Positions 7,143-16,292 of a stretch of DNA of 64,000 bases are shown here, in pieces (positions within the stretch are counted from its first letter, which is position 1; each line of letters begins with the position of its first letter). This stretch comes from Chania multitudinisentens RB-25 (GTDB lineage Bacteria > Pseudomonadota > Gammaproteobacteria > Enterobacterales > Enterobacteriaceae). The notes below the pieces were generated by a model. The model did no database searches, was not told the origin of the DNA, and was given only the letters and a program-made list of their open reading frames with translations. The stretch is taken from contig NZ_CP007044.2 of the NCBI RefSeq assembly GCF_000520015.2, positions 3,844,001 to 3,908,000 on the forward strand, written 5' to 3'. A program made the position numbers and the translations under genes.

Positions 7143-9071
7143 TTATTCCTCCAGTTGATGAAGACTACGGCTGCGAATCTCTTTCAGCAGCTTGTCTACG
7201 ACGTCACTTACGTCCAGGCTCCCCAGGTCTTTGCCACGGCGGGTACGAACGGCAACTTTGCCTGATTCGACCTCTTTATCACCGCACACCAACATGTAAG
7301 GAACCCGACGTAAAGTATGTTCGCGAATTTTAAAGCCAATCTTCTCGTTTCTCAAGTCCGCTTTTGCTCTAATCCCTGCATCTTGCAGTTTTTTGGTCAA
7401 TTGCTGGACATAATCAGACTGGCTGTCGGTGATATTCATCACCACTACCTGCACTGGAGCAATCCAGGTTGGGTAGAAACCGGCATATTCTTCGGTAAGG
7501 ATACCGATGAAACGCTCCATGGAGCCAAGAATAGCGCGGTGAATCATCACCGGAACCACGCGTTCGTTGTTTTCGCCGACATACGACGCGCCTAAACGGC
7601 CCGGTAAGAAGAAATCGAGCTGCACGGTACCACATTGCCATGCGCGATCCAAACAATCATGCAAGGTAAATTCAATTTTAGGGCCGTAGAAAGCACCTTC
7701 ACCCGGCTGATATTCAAACGGAATCCCGTTTTCAGTCAGTGCAGCGGCCAGGTCGTCTTCAGCACGTGTCCACATATCGTCGGTGCCAATGCGCTTCTCT
7801 GGACGCGTAGACAATTTCACCGCGATCTTGTCAAAGCCAAAAAGACCATACATATCGTAGACCATTTTGATGCAGTCGTTTACTTCGGCACGCACCTGAT
7901 CTTCAGTACAGAAGATATGGGCGTCATCCTGAGTGAAACCACGCACGCGCATCAGACCATGTAGCGAACCCGAAGGCTCATTACGATGGCAACTGCCAAA
8001 CTCGCCCATACGTAACGGCAGGTCACGGTAGGATTTTAGGCCCTGATTGAAGATCTGCACATGGCCTGGGCAGTTCATCGGCTTGATGCAATATTCACGG
8101 TTTTCTGACGAGGTGGTGAACATCGCGTCTTTGTAGTTTTCCCAATGGCCGGTTTTTTCCCACAGCACCCGGTCCATCATCAATGGCCCTTTCACTTCCT
8201 GATACTGGTACTCTTTGAGTTTCATACGCACAAAGGCTTCCAGTTCGCGGAAAATGGTCCAACCATCATTGTGCCAGAACACCATGCCCGGCGCTTCTTC
8301 CTGCATATGGTACAGGTCAAGCTGTTTGCCGATCTTACGGTGGTCACGCTTTGCCGCTTCTTCCAAACGTTGCAGATAAGCGTTCAGCTGTTTTTTATCT
8401 GCCCACGCAGTGCCATAAACACGTTGCAGCATTTTGTTTTTGCTGTCGCCACGCCAGTAAGCACCGGAGGTTTTTTGCAGCTTGAAATGATGGCAAAAAC
8501 GCATGTTCGGCACGTGCGGGCCACGGCACATATCGATATATTCTTCATGGTGATAAAGACCTGGACGATCGTCACGGCTGATATTTTCATCCAGAATCGC
8601 CACTTTGTAGCTTTCACCACGGGCAGCAAAAGTATCACGGGCTTCCTGCCAGCTCACTTTCTTCTTGATGACGTCATAATCTTTGTCGGCCAACTCATGC
8701 ATCCGCTTCTCCAGCAGATCCAGATCTTCCTGCGTCAGGGTACGGTCAATATCAACGTCGTAGTAAAAACCGTTGTCGATCACCGGGCCGATAGCCATTT
8801 TAGTGTCTGGCCACAGTTGTTTGATCGCATGGCCCAACAGATGCGCACAAGAGTGGCGCATAATTTCCAAGCCTTCGGCATCTTTGATGGTGATAATCGC
8901 CAACTGCGCGTCCGATTCGATCAGATCGCTGGCATCAACCAGTTCACCGTTAACACGGCCAGCAATACAAGCTTTGGCAAGGCCAGGGCCGATATCAAGG
9001 GCGACATCCATCGGGGAAACGGCGTGCTCATATTGACGCTGACTGCCGTCAGGAAGAGTAATAACAGGCAT
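7143..9071 (-). CDS. thrS: Threonyl-tRNA synthetase
   Basis: ThrS charges tRNA-Thr and hydrolyses Ser-tRNA-Thr. The start MPVITLPDGS gives 642 residues, equal to E. coli; an upstream TTG at 9104 would add 11 residues with no family support. Domains: TGS (1-62), the editing domain with HSCAHLLGHA and DMCRGPHVPN, the class II catalytic core with the zinc-site cysteine in MNCPGH, and an anticodon-binding domain (about 535-642). It is followed immediately by infC. In E. coli ThrRS represses its own translation by binding tRNA-like hairpins upstream of its start; the region 9072-9300 is where such an operator would lie. Confidence 0.98.
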   Translation of the reverse strand: MPVITLPDGSQRQYEHAVSPMDVALDIGPGLAKACIAGRVNGELVDASDLIESDAQLAIITIKDAEGLEIMRHSCAHLLGHAIKQLWPDTKMAIGPVIDNGFYYDVDIDRTLTQEDLDLLEKRMHELADKDYDVIKKKVSWQEARDTFAARGESYKVAILDENISRDDRPGLYHHEEYIDMCRGPHVPNMRFCHHFKLQKTSGAYWRGDSKNKMLQRVYGTAWADKKQLNAYLQRLEEAAKRDHRKIGKQLDLYHMQEEAPGMVFWHNDGWTIFRELEAFVRMKLKEYQYQEVKGPLMMDRVLWEKTGHWENYKDAMFTTSSENREYCIKPMNCPGHVQIFNQGLKSYRDLPLRMGEFGSCHRNEPSGSLHGLMRVRGFTQDDAHIFCTEDQVRAEVNDCIKMVYDMYGLFGFDKIAVKLSTRPEKRIGTDDMWTRAEDDLAAALTENGIPFEYQPGEGAFYGPKIEFTLHDCLDRAWQCGTVQLDFFLPGRLGASYVGENNERVVPVMIHRAILGSMERFIGILTEEYAGFYPTWIAPVQVVVMNITDSQSDYVQQLTKKLQDAGIRAKADLRNEKIGFKIREHTLRRVPYMLVCGDKEVESGKVAVRTRRGKDLGSLDVSDVVDKLLKEIRSRSLHQLEE

Positions 9072-9393
9072 TAATAATTCCTTATCTACAGTGGTGACCC
9101 ACACGACAGATCACATGCAGTACAGATATTCCAGTTAGTATTAAGTAAGTTACACATCATATCTCGCCTACAATTGCCAGATTGATGCCCAACTTGACGC
9201 ATTGAAAAAACAGATATTCTCAGTGGCTGTTAAAGCCCCGCGAATAGTAACATTAAATTTGTAGAGGATAAATAAAGTGCAATCGCCCCCGCATTCACAG
9301 ATTATTGCTGTTGGGGATGAAGTGTACCGAGTTCATTGGTAAATCGCCGGAATATCGCAGAGCTTGACTTTTCGGTATAAGCGCCTCAAATTA
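9072..9393 (-). promoter_or_regulatory. thrS leader and promoter region
   Basis: About 320 bases separate thrS from the divergent gene at 9427. In E. coli this region holds the thrS promoter and a translational operator that mimics tRNA-Thr. I see no clear gene here and did not derive a secondary structure, so the operator is assumed from the conserved gene context only. Confidence 0.45.
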
Positions 9394-9420
9394 ACCCGGG
9401 TAAAATAATAAAACCCGGGT
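9394..9420. promoter_or_regulatory. Pair of identical ACCCGGGT palindromes before the DUF2239 gene
   Basis: The perfect 8-base palindrome ACCCGGGT occurs at 9394-9401 and 9413-9420, centres 19 bases apart, ending six bases before the start codon at 9427. The spacing is near two helical turns, as for a dimeric repressor bound side by side, and the second copy covers the place where a ribosome binding site should be. No regulator is identified. Confidence 0.5.
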
Positions 9421-9426
9421 ATAAAG

Positions 9427-10005
9427 ATGAACACGAATACCTCTTCGTCATGTACTGCATTTTTGCATTACCAACGTGTTGCCGCAGGTTCTTACCCTGA
9501 AGTTGCCAACATGCTGGCCACACTCGATCTTTCAGCCGGTGGCCTGTTGGTGTTCGATGATGCTACAGGAACGCAGGTCGATTATCCCTGGCCAGAAGGT
9601 TATACCTGGGTGCAACCAGGGGAAAACACACCGCCGCAGAAGGCTAACCCCGTCACTCAACCTTCCGTAGGGCGGCCAAAGCTCGGTGTGGTAGCACGAG
9701 AAGTGACACTCCTGCCCCGCCATTGGGAATGGTTGGCACAGCAGCGTGGTGGAGCCTCTGCCGCATTGCGCCGCTTGGTTGATGAAGCGCGGCATAACAC
9801 AGCAGAGCATGACCATAGACGCCGGGCAAAAGAGAACGGCTACCGTTTTATGACGGCGATCGCTGGTTCTCTGCCTGGCTATGAAGAAGCCGTGCGTGCC
9901 TTGTTTGGCCACGATGGTAATATTTTTGCCGAACGTATTGCACCCTGGCCAGCCGATATACAAGCACATCTGGCCTGGATGACCCGTAATGCGTTCACGT
10001 CCTGA
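9427..10005 (+). CDS. DUF2239 family protein
   Basis: A 192-residue soluble protein of unknown function. It matches the DUF2239 family as I remember it: an N-terminal AFLHYQRVAAGSYPEVANML part, LLVFDDATGTQVDYPW near residue 40, and the hallmark GRPKLGVVAREVTLLPRHWE (residues 82-101) before WLAQQRGGASAALRRLVDEA. The GGASAALRRLVDEA block looks like a small DNA- or ligand-binding helix pair, but no catalytic residues are evident. It has almost no Shine-Dalgarno sequence; the start ATG follows ATAAAG directly after the two ACCCGGGT palindromes. A MATE exporter follows 60 bases later on the same strand and could be cotranscribed. Confidence 0.75.
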   Translation: MNTNTSSSCTAFLHYQRVAAGSYPEVANMLATLDLSAGGLLVFDDATGTQVDYPWPEGYTWVQPGENTPPQKANPVTQPSVGRPKLGVVAREVTLLPRHWEWLAQQRGGASAALRRLVDEARHNTAEHDHRRRAKENGYRFMTAIAGSLPGYEEAVRALFGHDGNIFAERIAPWPADIQAHLAWMTRNAFTS

Positions 10006-10066
10006 CATCACACAAGCCCAATGACAAGAAACTATTACATTTCCATTAGGCGCAGGAAAACGTTAC

Positions 10067-11431
10067 ATGCAAACCCGTTCGCCGCAAAGGCAAAAGCCAC
10101 TTTGGCGCATTTACCTGATCTTTTTAGTTCCCATGGTACTGTCCAATTTCCTGCAAGGATTTTCTGGCACTCTCAACGGTATTTATATCGGTCAAATGCT
10201 CGGTACTCATGCTCTGGCCGCCATTGCCGGTATGTTTCCCGTCGTATTTTTCTTTATTTCGCTGGTTATCGGCGTTGGTGCCGGAGCATCCGTGCTGATT
10301 GGGCAAGCCTGGGGCGCCAACGAACCGGAAAAAGTGAAAACCATCGCCGGAACAGCACTGATGCTGGGCATCAGCATTGGCCTGCTGGCTGCCGTGTTTG
10401 GTTCTCTGTTTGCGCGCCCTGCATTGCAGGCGCTGGGAACGCCGCCAGATGTGCTGGAAGAAGCCGTCTCCTATGCCCGCATAATGATGCTGATTATGCC
10501 GCTGCTGTTGGTGTTCGTTCTGTTCACACAGTTGCTACGCGGCGTCAGTGATACGGTTTCTCCACTGCTGGCACTTTTGCTGTCAACCAGTGTAGGTCTG
10601 TTGCTGACTCCTGCTTTGATCCGGGGCTGGCTGGGGTTTGCCCCTATGGGGATTCAGAGTGCGGCACTGGCTGGCCTGGTGGGTAATGCGTTGGCCATGG
10701 CATATTTGGCGATACGCCTTCGCCGTAAACAGCATGTGCTGGCCCCTGATCGTGCCATGTTGGGTGCATTAAGGCTTAATACGGTTGTGTTACGCAAAGT
10801 GCTACGCATTGGCTTGCCGACCGGCTTACAGATGGTGGTGATTTCAATCTCTGAACTGGCAATTCTGACGTTGGTTAACCGCCACGGTTCAGATGCAACG
10901 GCAGCCTACGGTGCAGTTACACAGATCGTTAATTATGTGCAGTTCCCGGCGCTGTCAATCGCCATAACTGCTTCGATTCTCGGCGCTCAAGCTATCGGTG
11001 GCGGGCATACAGAACGTATCAGCCCCATTTTGCGCACTGGGTTAGTGATCAACTTCTGGCTAACTGGAGCACTGATCGTTTTGGGATATCTGCTCTCACA
11101 CTGGTTATTGGGTTTGTTCCTCACCAGTCCCAGCGTACTGGCACAGGCGGAACATCTGTTGCATATCATGCTTTGGAGCATGTTGGTCTTTGGTTTTCAG
11201 GCTATCGTGGGTGGGATCATGCGAGCCAGCGGTGTCGTGCTGGTGCCAGTGTCAATTTCCATTCTGTGTATCCTGGTGGTGCAGTTACCTGCGGCCTACC
11301 TTCTCAGCGCTCACTTTGGCCTGGAGGGAGTGTGGATGGCATTCCCGATTACTTATTTGACAATGCTGGTATTGCAAACCACTTTCTACAGACAGGTATG
11401 GCGACACAAAAAGATCGAGCGTTTGGTGTAG
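10067..11431 (+). CDS. MATE family efflux transporter
   Basis: A 454-residue inner-membrane protein with about 12 hydrophobic segments, typical of multidrug and toxic compound extrusion exporters that swap Na+ or H+ for drugs or metabolites. The N-terminal lobe shows VPMVLSNFLQGFSGTLNGIY and IGVGAGASVLIGQAWGANE, and the second lobe repeats the pattern with IGLPTGLQMVVISISELAIL, as expected for the two six-helix halves. The start ATG at 10067 has AGGAAA upstream. It lies between the DUF2239 gene and marC, all in the same direction. The substrate cannot be read from the sequence. Confidence 0.88.
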   Translation: MQTRSPQRQKPLWRIYLIFLVPMVLSNFLQGFSGTLNGIYIGQMLGTHALAAIAGMFPVVFFFISLVIGVGAGASVLIGQAWGANEPEKVKTIAGTALMLGISIGLLAAVFGSLFARPALQALGTPPDVLEEAVSYARIMMLIMPLLLVFVLFTQLLRGVSDTVSPLLALLLSTSVGLLLTPALIRGWLGFAPMGIQSAALAGLVGNALAMAYLAIRLRRKQHVLAPDRAMLGALRLNTVVLRKVLRIGLPTGLQMVVISISELAILTLVNRHGSDATAAYGAVTQIVNYVQFPALSIAITASILGAQAIGGGHTERISPILRTGLVINFWLTGALIVLGYLLSHWLLGLFLTSPSVLAQAEHLLHIMLWSMLVFGFQAIVGGIMRASGVVLVPVSISILCILVVQLPAAYLLSAHFGLEGVWMAFPITYLTMLVLQTTFYRQVWRHKKIERLV

Positions 11432-11505
11432 ATTTATTGATATGAAACGCCGTGACTGGCGTTTTGCTGACATCCATAGTCCATTATTTTCTGGGGTTTG
11501 TTTTT

Positions 11506-12195
11506 ATGTTGACCATTTTGCAGTTGTTTCAAGCCATCGGGCTGGGGTTGGTCTTATTACTGCCGCTGGCCAACCCGCTGACCACGGTGGCATTGCTGCT
11601 TGGCTTATCGAGCAATATGACGAATGAAGAACGCAATCAGCAGTCGTTGATGGCTTCGGTATACGTGTTCTTCATCATGACTGTGGCGTTTTATGCTGGC
11701 CAACTGGTGATGAAAACCTTTGGGATCTCTATTCCTGGCCTGCGTATCGCCGGTGGATTGATTGTTGCCTTTATCGGTTTCCGTATGCTGTTTCCACAAC
11801 AAACGGCTGGTGAAGCACCTGAGGTCGAAACCAAAAATAAAGAGCTGCGTAAAAAAACCTCCGCCAATATCGCCTTTGTGCCACTCGCTATGCCAAGCAC
11901 CGCCGGGCCTGGCACCATCGCGATGATCATCAGTACCGCATCGAGCATCAAAGAAAACTCACTGGGATTTGCTCATTGGGTTTTATTGGTTGCTCCTGTC
12001 ACCACCTTTTTTATGGTTTCGATAATCCTCTGGGCCTGCCTGCGCAGTTCTACCGGGATCATGAAGTTGGTTGGCAAAAGCGGTATTGAAGCCATATCCC
12101 GCCTGATGGGCTTTCTGTTGGTTTGTATGGGGGTGCAGTTCATTATCAATGGCATACTGGAGATTATCTCTACCTTCCCATCGAACGCCGCCTAA
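11506..12195 (+). CDS. marC: MarC/UPF0056 family inner-membrane protein
   Basis: A protein of 229 residues with six predicted membrane helices. It is close to E. coli MarC over its length: LGLVLLLPLANPLTTVALLL at the start, GLRIAGGLIVAFIGFRMLFP in the middle, MPSTAGPGTIAMIIS and IEAISRLMGFLLVCMGVQFI near the end. Upstream in-frame starts (from 11452) would add 18 residues, but the MLTILQLFQAIG start fits the family best. MarC lies beside marRAB in E. coli but was shown not to be needed for multidrug resistance, and its role is unknown. No marRAB genes are present here. Confidence 0.88.
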   Translation: MLTILQLFQAIGLGLVLLLPLANPLTTVALLLGLSSNMTNEERNQQSLMASVYVFFIMTVAFYAGQLVMKTFGISIPGLRIAGGLIVAFIGFRMLFPQQTAGEAPEVETKNKELRKKTSANIAFVPLAMPSTAGPGTIAMIISTASSIKENSLGFAHWVLLVAPVTTFFMVSIILWACLRSSTGIMKLVGKSGIEAISRLMGFLLVCMGVQFIINGILEIISTFPSNAA

Positions 12196-12210
12196 ATGCC
12201 CCTAGAGAAT

Positions 12211-12235
12211 ACAGCGTGCCAGAATGGCACGCTGT
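12211..12235. terminator. Convergent terminator hairpin between marC and the PHP gene
   Basis: A perfect inverted repeat ACAGCGTGCCA-GAA-TGGCACGCTGT lies between the two converging genes. No T run follows on either side, so it may act as a weak terminator or an mRNA 3' stabiliser. Confidence 0.6.
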
Positions 12236-12264
12236 AAGTCAGCCGAACTGAAAACAGCAAGGTA

Positions 12265-13149
12265 TTATGCGCTGGCCACCGTGACAAATCGGCGTATTTC
12301 TGCAAGATGTTGTGCGCCATACCCACATTGCCCAACTTCGATTTTTGGTTTGTTGCGCCCGTGGAAATCACTACCACAGGTCACCAATGCCGAACGACTA
12401 ACGGTGAATTCATACAGCTGTTGCGCCAGCTCCGGCGAGTGGTAGCTGGAAAACACTTCAACCCCCATCACTCCTTCTTTCAGCATTTCATCAATCACTT
12501 GGGTGTGATCCTGTTTAACGTTGGCCCCAATATGCGCCACGATGGGGATTCCGCCATTATGGCGGATCACGTCAACCATTTTACCCATGGCCGGATAGGT
12601 GACAGGCATGTAACAAACTTTCCCTGGGCCAAAGAAATCCCAGTAAAAGTTGATTAAAGGCATATCTGCTCTGGCTCCCCCCGCACGGTAAGGCAGCAAC
12701 AGCGGATGATCATCATTACGTTCATCTTCAAGGATCACCTCCCCCATCTGCTCTTCCTGCGGAATAGCCCCGCCGCAGACCTGCTCCAACCGCTGTTCAT
12801 CAAGATAGAAATTCAGCTCACGCAGCTTTTCGAACTTTTTCGGTGTCAGTTCCCACTGAATCGCGCTGAAATTTTTATGGATCTCGGTAAAGTCATCATT
12901 GGGCGTAAAGCCATACCCCAACAGATGATAATTGCGCCCAGCGAAAGTGCAATCGATCTCAATCCCCGCCAACACGTTCAGATTATCGGACGCCAGAGCC
13001 TTAGCCTGTGGCACTGAATCGGCACAATTGTGATCGGTCACAGCTAACGTACCGATACCTTGTTCCCGGCAGCGAGCGATCAACACATCGACCGGAAAAT
13101 CTGCATCATCGCTATGGTTCGAGTGCATATGCAGATCAATCTTTTCCAT
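12265..13149 (-). CDS. PHP-domain metal-dependent phosphoesterase
   Basis: A 294-residue protein of the polymerase and histidinol phosphatase (PHP) superfamily. Metal-binding motifs are in order: DLHMHSNHSDD near the N-terminus, TDHN about 35 residues later, GIEID, an IVAHIGAN histidine, and CGSDFHG near the C-terminus. These fit a trinuclear-metal phosphoesterase or nuclease. It differs from the RNase AM/YciV type in having long insertions (the glutamate-rich EEQMGEVILEDERNDD region and NFYWDFFGPGK). The start MEKIDLHMHS has GGGATG upstream; a 10-residue extension is possible. It stands between marC (convergent) and emtA. Substrate unknown. Confidence 0.75.
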   Translation of the reverse strand: MEKIDLHMHSNHSDDADFPVDVLIARCREQGIGTLAVTDHNCADSVPQAKALASDNLNVLAGIEIDCTFAGRNYHLLGYGFTPNDDFTEIHKNFSAIQWELTPKKFEKLRELNFYLDEQRLEQVCGGAIPQEEQMGEVILEDERNDDHPLLLPYRAGGARADMPLINFYWDFFGPGKVCYMPVTYPAMGKMVDVIRHNGGIPIVAHIGANVKQDHTQVIDEMLKEGVMGVEVFSSYHSPELAQQLYEFTVSRSALVTCGSDFHGRNKPKIEVGQCGYGAQHLAEIRRFVTVASA

Positions 13150-13252
13150 GGCAACATCCCTTACATTAAAGAAAGCCAATAAAAGGCATACTAAAATTGG
13201 GGTAAAAATACCTTGAGGATTGACACGTTTTCACTAATGGATGAGAAATAAC

Positions 13253-13274
13253 ACTGGCCATAATAACGGCCAGT
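13253..13274 (-). terminator. Terminator-like hairpin after emtA
   Basis: ACTGGCC-ataataac-GGCCAGT lies 20 bases past the emtA stop and upstream of the PHP gene. There is a GTGTTATT tail on the minus strand rather than a clean T run. Confidence 0.5.
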
Positions 13275-13293
13275 TGTGTTAAGCAAGGGGAGA

Positions 13294-13968
13294 TTATTCA
13301 GACATCGCCTGGTATGCGGTAGTCACCTTCCATAAATAACGCGGTGCCTGCGGTGCCGGATGCTTTTTCTGAATATGCTTATAAAACTCATCTGGGCTCA
13401 TCTGATTAATACGGTTTACCGCCACGCGTTTATCCGCTGAGAAAGTCCGCAACATTGCTCCTGCACCGTTTACGTAAGCAACAATGGTGGCATAGTGCAA
13501 CGTTTGTGGATTGGTGATCCCAGCGAGCTGCTGGCTTTGCAGAATATTGATATAGGCCGTTCCCAGATCAATATTGATCGCCGGATCTTTCAGTTCACGT
13601 GAACTCGGTTGCCCGTTCTTGCCTTTCATTCGGTAGGCATCACGCCCGGCAGTAGACGCTTTCAACTGCATTAATCCCACAGCATTCGACGTACTGACAA
13701 CGTTCGGATTAAACCCAGACTCTACCTGAATAATCGCTTTAATCAGCGTTTCATCAACGCCGTAATGGCTGGCAGCCTGGCGGATATAATCACTATAGGC
13801 GACCGGTGTACCCGTTCGATTGCTTGATTTCTGCGGTGGGGGTTGTAACCAACCACCCGATGGAGCACTGCTTGTGGTGTTACCCGTTGTCTGCGAGTCT
13901 TGCGCACAACCGGCTAACAAGAGGATTGCCGTCAGGCAACTGATTTTTGTTTTCACAGAATCCCTCAT
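13294..13968 (-). CDS. emtA: Membrane-bound lytic murein transglycosylase (EmtA/MltE type)
   Basis: EmtA is an outer-membrane lipoprotein that cuts the glycan chains of peptidoglycan inside the strand (endo-acting), leaving 1,6-anhydro ends. The lipobox LLAG-C21 gives the lipidation site. The SLT-type domain follows: Glu83 in IIQVESGFNP is the catalytic acid, then SNAVGLMQLKASTAGRDAYR and VAYVNGAGAMLRTF. Length is 224 residues against 203 in E. coli, the extra being a Ser/Thr/Pro/Gln-rich linker after the lipobox. The ATG at 13968 follows AAAGGA very closely; a GTG four codons later has better spacing from GAGGGA, so the start is uncertain by a few residues. Confidence 0.88.
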   Translation of the reverse strand: MRDSVKTKISCLTAILLLAGCAQDSQTTGNTTSSAPSGGWLQPPPQKSSNRTGTPVAYSDYIRQAASHYGVDETLIKAIIQVESGFNPNVVSTSNAVGLMQLKASTAGRDAYRMKGKNGQPSSRELKDPAINIDLGTAYINILQSQQLAGITNPQTLHYATIVAYVNGAGAMLRTFSADKRVAVNRINQMSPDEFYKHIQKKHPAPQAPRYLWKVTTAYQAMSE

Positions 13969-14065
13969 TCCTTTCAATACGTTGCGTAAGATATACAACT
14001 TGTCAGGACGCCCGCATAACTTTCTTGGTCTATTCTCAGATTATCCATATACCAAGAGGGATATC

Positions 14066-14134
14066 TATGAGTCAATCCTCGCCCATGGATTTTGTGGTGG
14101 TTTACCGCTCACAGGAAAAGGATTTTTTGCGTTA
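14066..14134 (+). CDS. Possible 22-residue leader peptide or gene remnant
   Basis: An ATG preceded by a good AGAGGGATATCT site opens a short frame ending QEKDFLR. It lies 335 bases before sitA and reads MSQSSPMDFVVVYRSQEK at its start. The ribosome binding site is better than chance, but there is no family match and no following structure I can tie to it. It could be the broken start of a lost gene. Confidence 0.25.
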
Positions 14135-14411
14135 GTGCGAACAGGGTTCCCCTGCGTTGGCAGCTCATAAATATGCTATTCCCGCTGAAAAAAACCGGCC
14201 ATTTCATTTCTATGTTGCTATTAAATAATAAATTATGAAAACCACCCAATAACTCGCGGGGAGGGTCTTAGGGAAGGAGGCAAAGAGGTCATTACGGCCT
14301 TTATGGCTAGAGGTAAACGATTACATCTTGATACATAAATGCTATATGACTTACTTGGTGGTATTGTTTGATTAACAAGAAGATAACTTACTGTCAGAAT
14401 ATTGGTAGCGC
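14135..14411. other. AT-rich gap upstream of sitA
   Basis: No coding frame or repeat is supported. The last part leads into the sitA promoter. Confidence 0.5.
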
Positions 14412-14447
14412 TTGACTTTACCTTAAGTGATATTAATAATCATTTTC
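14412..14447 (+). promoter_or_regulatory. sitA promoter with Fur box
   Basis: A -35-like TTGACT at 14412 is followed 17 bases later by AATAAT at 14435. The sequence GATATTAATAATCATTTTC (14429-14447) matches 16 of 19 positions of the classic Fur consensus and covers the -10 element. Iron-loaded Fur bound here would block sitA transcription. Related operons are also controlled by MntR; I did not identify a separate MntR box. Confidence 0.8.
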
Positions 14448-14469
14448 ATTTGAATAAGAAGATGCCAGC

Positions 14470-15405
14470 ATGTTAATTAATACCGCCATTTTTCCTCGTC
14501 ATCGGTTCGGCGTGGCTATTTTCCACTCCTTCGCTCTGTTCTGTTTATGCAGTGTTTGGGCCATCAGTCTCAATGCGCAGGCAAAGGAAAAACTGCGCGT
14601 AGTGACCACTTTCACCATTATTCAGGATATCGCCCAAAACGTGGCCGGTGACGCTGCCATTGTAGAATCCATCACCAAACCAGGCGCAGAAATCCACGAC
14701 TATCAACCGACACCGCGTGACATCGTCAAAGCACAGCACGCCGACTTGATTCTGTGGAATGGCATGAATCTGGAACGCTGGTTCCAACGTTTCTTTGAGA
14801 ATATCAAACAGGTGCCTGCCGCCGTGGTCACCGAAGGCATTACCCCCATGCCGATCCGCGAAGGGCCCTATAACGGCAACCCTAATCCTCATGCCTGGAT
14901 GTCGCCGACCAATGCGCTGATCTACGTCGAAAATATCCGCAAAGCGCTGGTACAGCACGATCCTGAAAATAGCGAAACCTATAATCGCAATGCCAAAGCC
15001 TATGCTGAAAAAATCGCTGCGCTTGATGCCCCTTTACGCGAGCGTTTATCCCGTATTCCAGCTAACCAGCGTTGGTTGGTGACCAGCGAAGGTGCCTTCA
15101 GTTATCTGGCCAACGATTATCAGTTGAAAGAAGTGTATCTGTGGCCGATCAATGCCGATGAACAAGGTTCGCCGCAGCAGGTACGTCGTGTCATTGATAC
15201 CGTGCGCGCCAACCATATTCCTGTAGTTTTCAGCGAAAGTACTATTTCTGATAAACCCGCGAAACAGGTTGCGAAAGAAACCGGCGCTCACTACGGCGGT
15301 GTACTGTATGTCGACTCACTGTCAACGCCTGACGGGCCAGTTCCGACCTATATCGATCTGCTTAATACTACCGTGCAAACCATCGCTAAAGGATTTAACC
15401 AATGA
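14470..15405 (+). CDS. sitA: Mn/Fe ABC transporter substrate-binding protein
   Basis: The periplasmic binding protein of the Sit/Yfe family, which takes up Mn2+ and Fe2+. A long N-terminal signal region (hydrophobic about 16-36, ending NAQA-KEK) precedes the mature cluster A-I fold. The four metal ligands of this family are in place: His76 (GAEIHDYQP), His141 (NPNPHAWMS), Glu207 (VTSEGAFSY) and Asp282 (LYVDSLS). At 311 residues it is full length. It is the first gene of sitABCD, overlaps sitB by four bases, and lies behind a Fur box. The Yersinia name would be yfeA. Manganese against iron preference cannot be told from sequence. Confidence 0.93.
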   Translation: MLINTAIFPRHRFGVAIFHSFALFCLCSVWAISLNAQAKEKLRVVTTFTIIQDIAQNVAGDAAIVESITKPGAEIHDYQPTPRDIVKAQHADLILWNGMNLERWFQRFFENIKQVPAAVVTEGITPMPIREGPYNGNPNPHAWMSPTNALIYVENIRKALVQHDPENSETYNRNAKAYAEKIAALDAPLRERLSRIPANQRWLVTSEGAFSYLANDYQLKEVYLWPINADEQGSPQQVRRVIDTVRANHIPVVFSESTISDKPAKQVAKETGAHYGGVLYVDSLSTPDGPVPTYIDLLNTTVQTIAKGFNQ

Positions 15406-16292
15406 TGGCAGCCGATTTTATCCGCCCTCAACTCAGCGTGGATGATGTCACCGTCACCTACAATAACGGCCATACGGCGATCTATAACGCCAGTTTTACC
15501 CTCAGCGGCGGTTCAATCTGTGCCTTGGTGGGCGTGAATGGCAGCGGCAAATCGACGCTGTTTAAAAGCATTATGGGGCTGGTAAAACCCACCAGCGGCC
15601 AGGTTATGCTGAATGAACAATCGGTAGCCGCCGCATTAAAGAAAAATACCATCGCCTATGTCCCACAAACCGAAGACGTTGACTGGAACTTTCCGGTATT
15701 GGTTGAAGATGTGGTCATGATGGGCCGTTATGGCAAAATGAATTTTTTGCGTATAGCGAAAAAAGAAGATCGGTTACTCGTTGATAAAGCTTTGGAGCGT
15801 GTTGGCCTGAGCTCCTTGCGCAACCGACAGATTGGCGAGCTTTCTGGCGGGCAGAAAAAACGCGTATTTCTCGCTCGCGCCCTGGCACAGCAAGGCACCG
15901 TCTTGCTACTGGATGAACCCTTTACCGGTGTTGACGTTAAAACCGAAAATGCCATTATCGAGCTGTTGCGCTCCCTGCGTGATGAAGGTCATTTGATTTT
16001 AGTTTCCACCCACAACCTTGGCAGCGTGCCGGAGTTTTGCGATCGCGTCATCCTGATTAACCGCACAGTTCTGGCTGCTGGGCCGATTGAAACCACCTTT
16101 ACGCAAAGCAATCTGGAGCAGGCATTCGGCGGCGTCTTACGCCATATCAAGCTGTCTGGCCCTGATCTGCACGATGATAACGACCCGCGTACCGTCACCG
16201 TATTGACTGACGATGAACGCCCAGCCGTATTCTACGGCCACACCAAAAGCGATCCGCCCGCGCAAAGCCAGCACAAGAGGAAGCGCCCCTGA
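15402..16292 (+). CDS. sitB: Mn/Fe ABC transporter ATP-binding protein
   Basis: The ATPase that drives the SitCD permease. Walker A GVNGSGKST is at residues 44-52, the ABC signature LSGGQKKR near 149, Walker B VLLLDEPFTG near 166, and the switch histidine in VSTHNLG near 203. At 296 residues it has the C-terminal extension usual for YfeB/SitB. Its ATG overlaps the sitA stop and its own stop overlaps the sitC start, so translation is coupled along the operon. Confidence 0.95.
   Translation: MMAADFIRPQLSVDDVTVTYNNGHTAIYNASFTLSGGSICALVGVNGSGKSTLFKSIMGLVKPTSGQVMLNEQSVAAALKKNTIAYVPQTEDVDWNFPVLVEDVVMMGRYGKMNFLRIAKKEDRLLVDKALERVGLSSLRNRQIGELSGGQKKRVFLARALAQQGTVLLLDEPFTGVDVKTENAIIELLRSLRDEGHLILVSTHNLGSVPEFCDRVILINRTVLAAGPIETTFTQSNLEQAFGGVLRHIKLSGPDLHDDNDPRTVTVLTDDERPAVFYGHTKSDPPAQSQHKRKRP

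Noticed and set aside
8145..9074. 309-codon plus-strand frame opposite thrS
   Set aside because: Antisense to a highly conserved gene, rich in Phe, His and Thr, no start signal; a mirror of thrS codons.
12265..13149. Identity with RNase AM (YciV/Rnm)
   Set aside because: Same PHP superfamily, but the motifs and insertions differ from the YciV sequence I remember, so no symbol was given.
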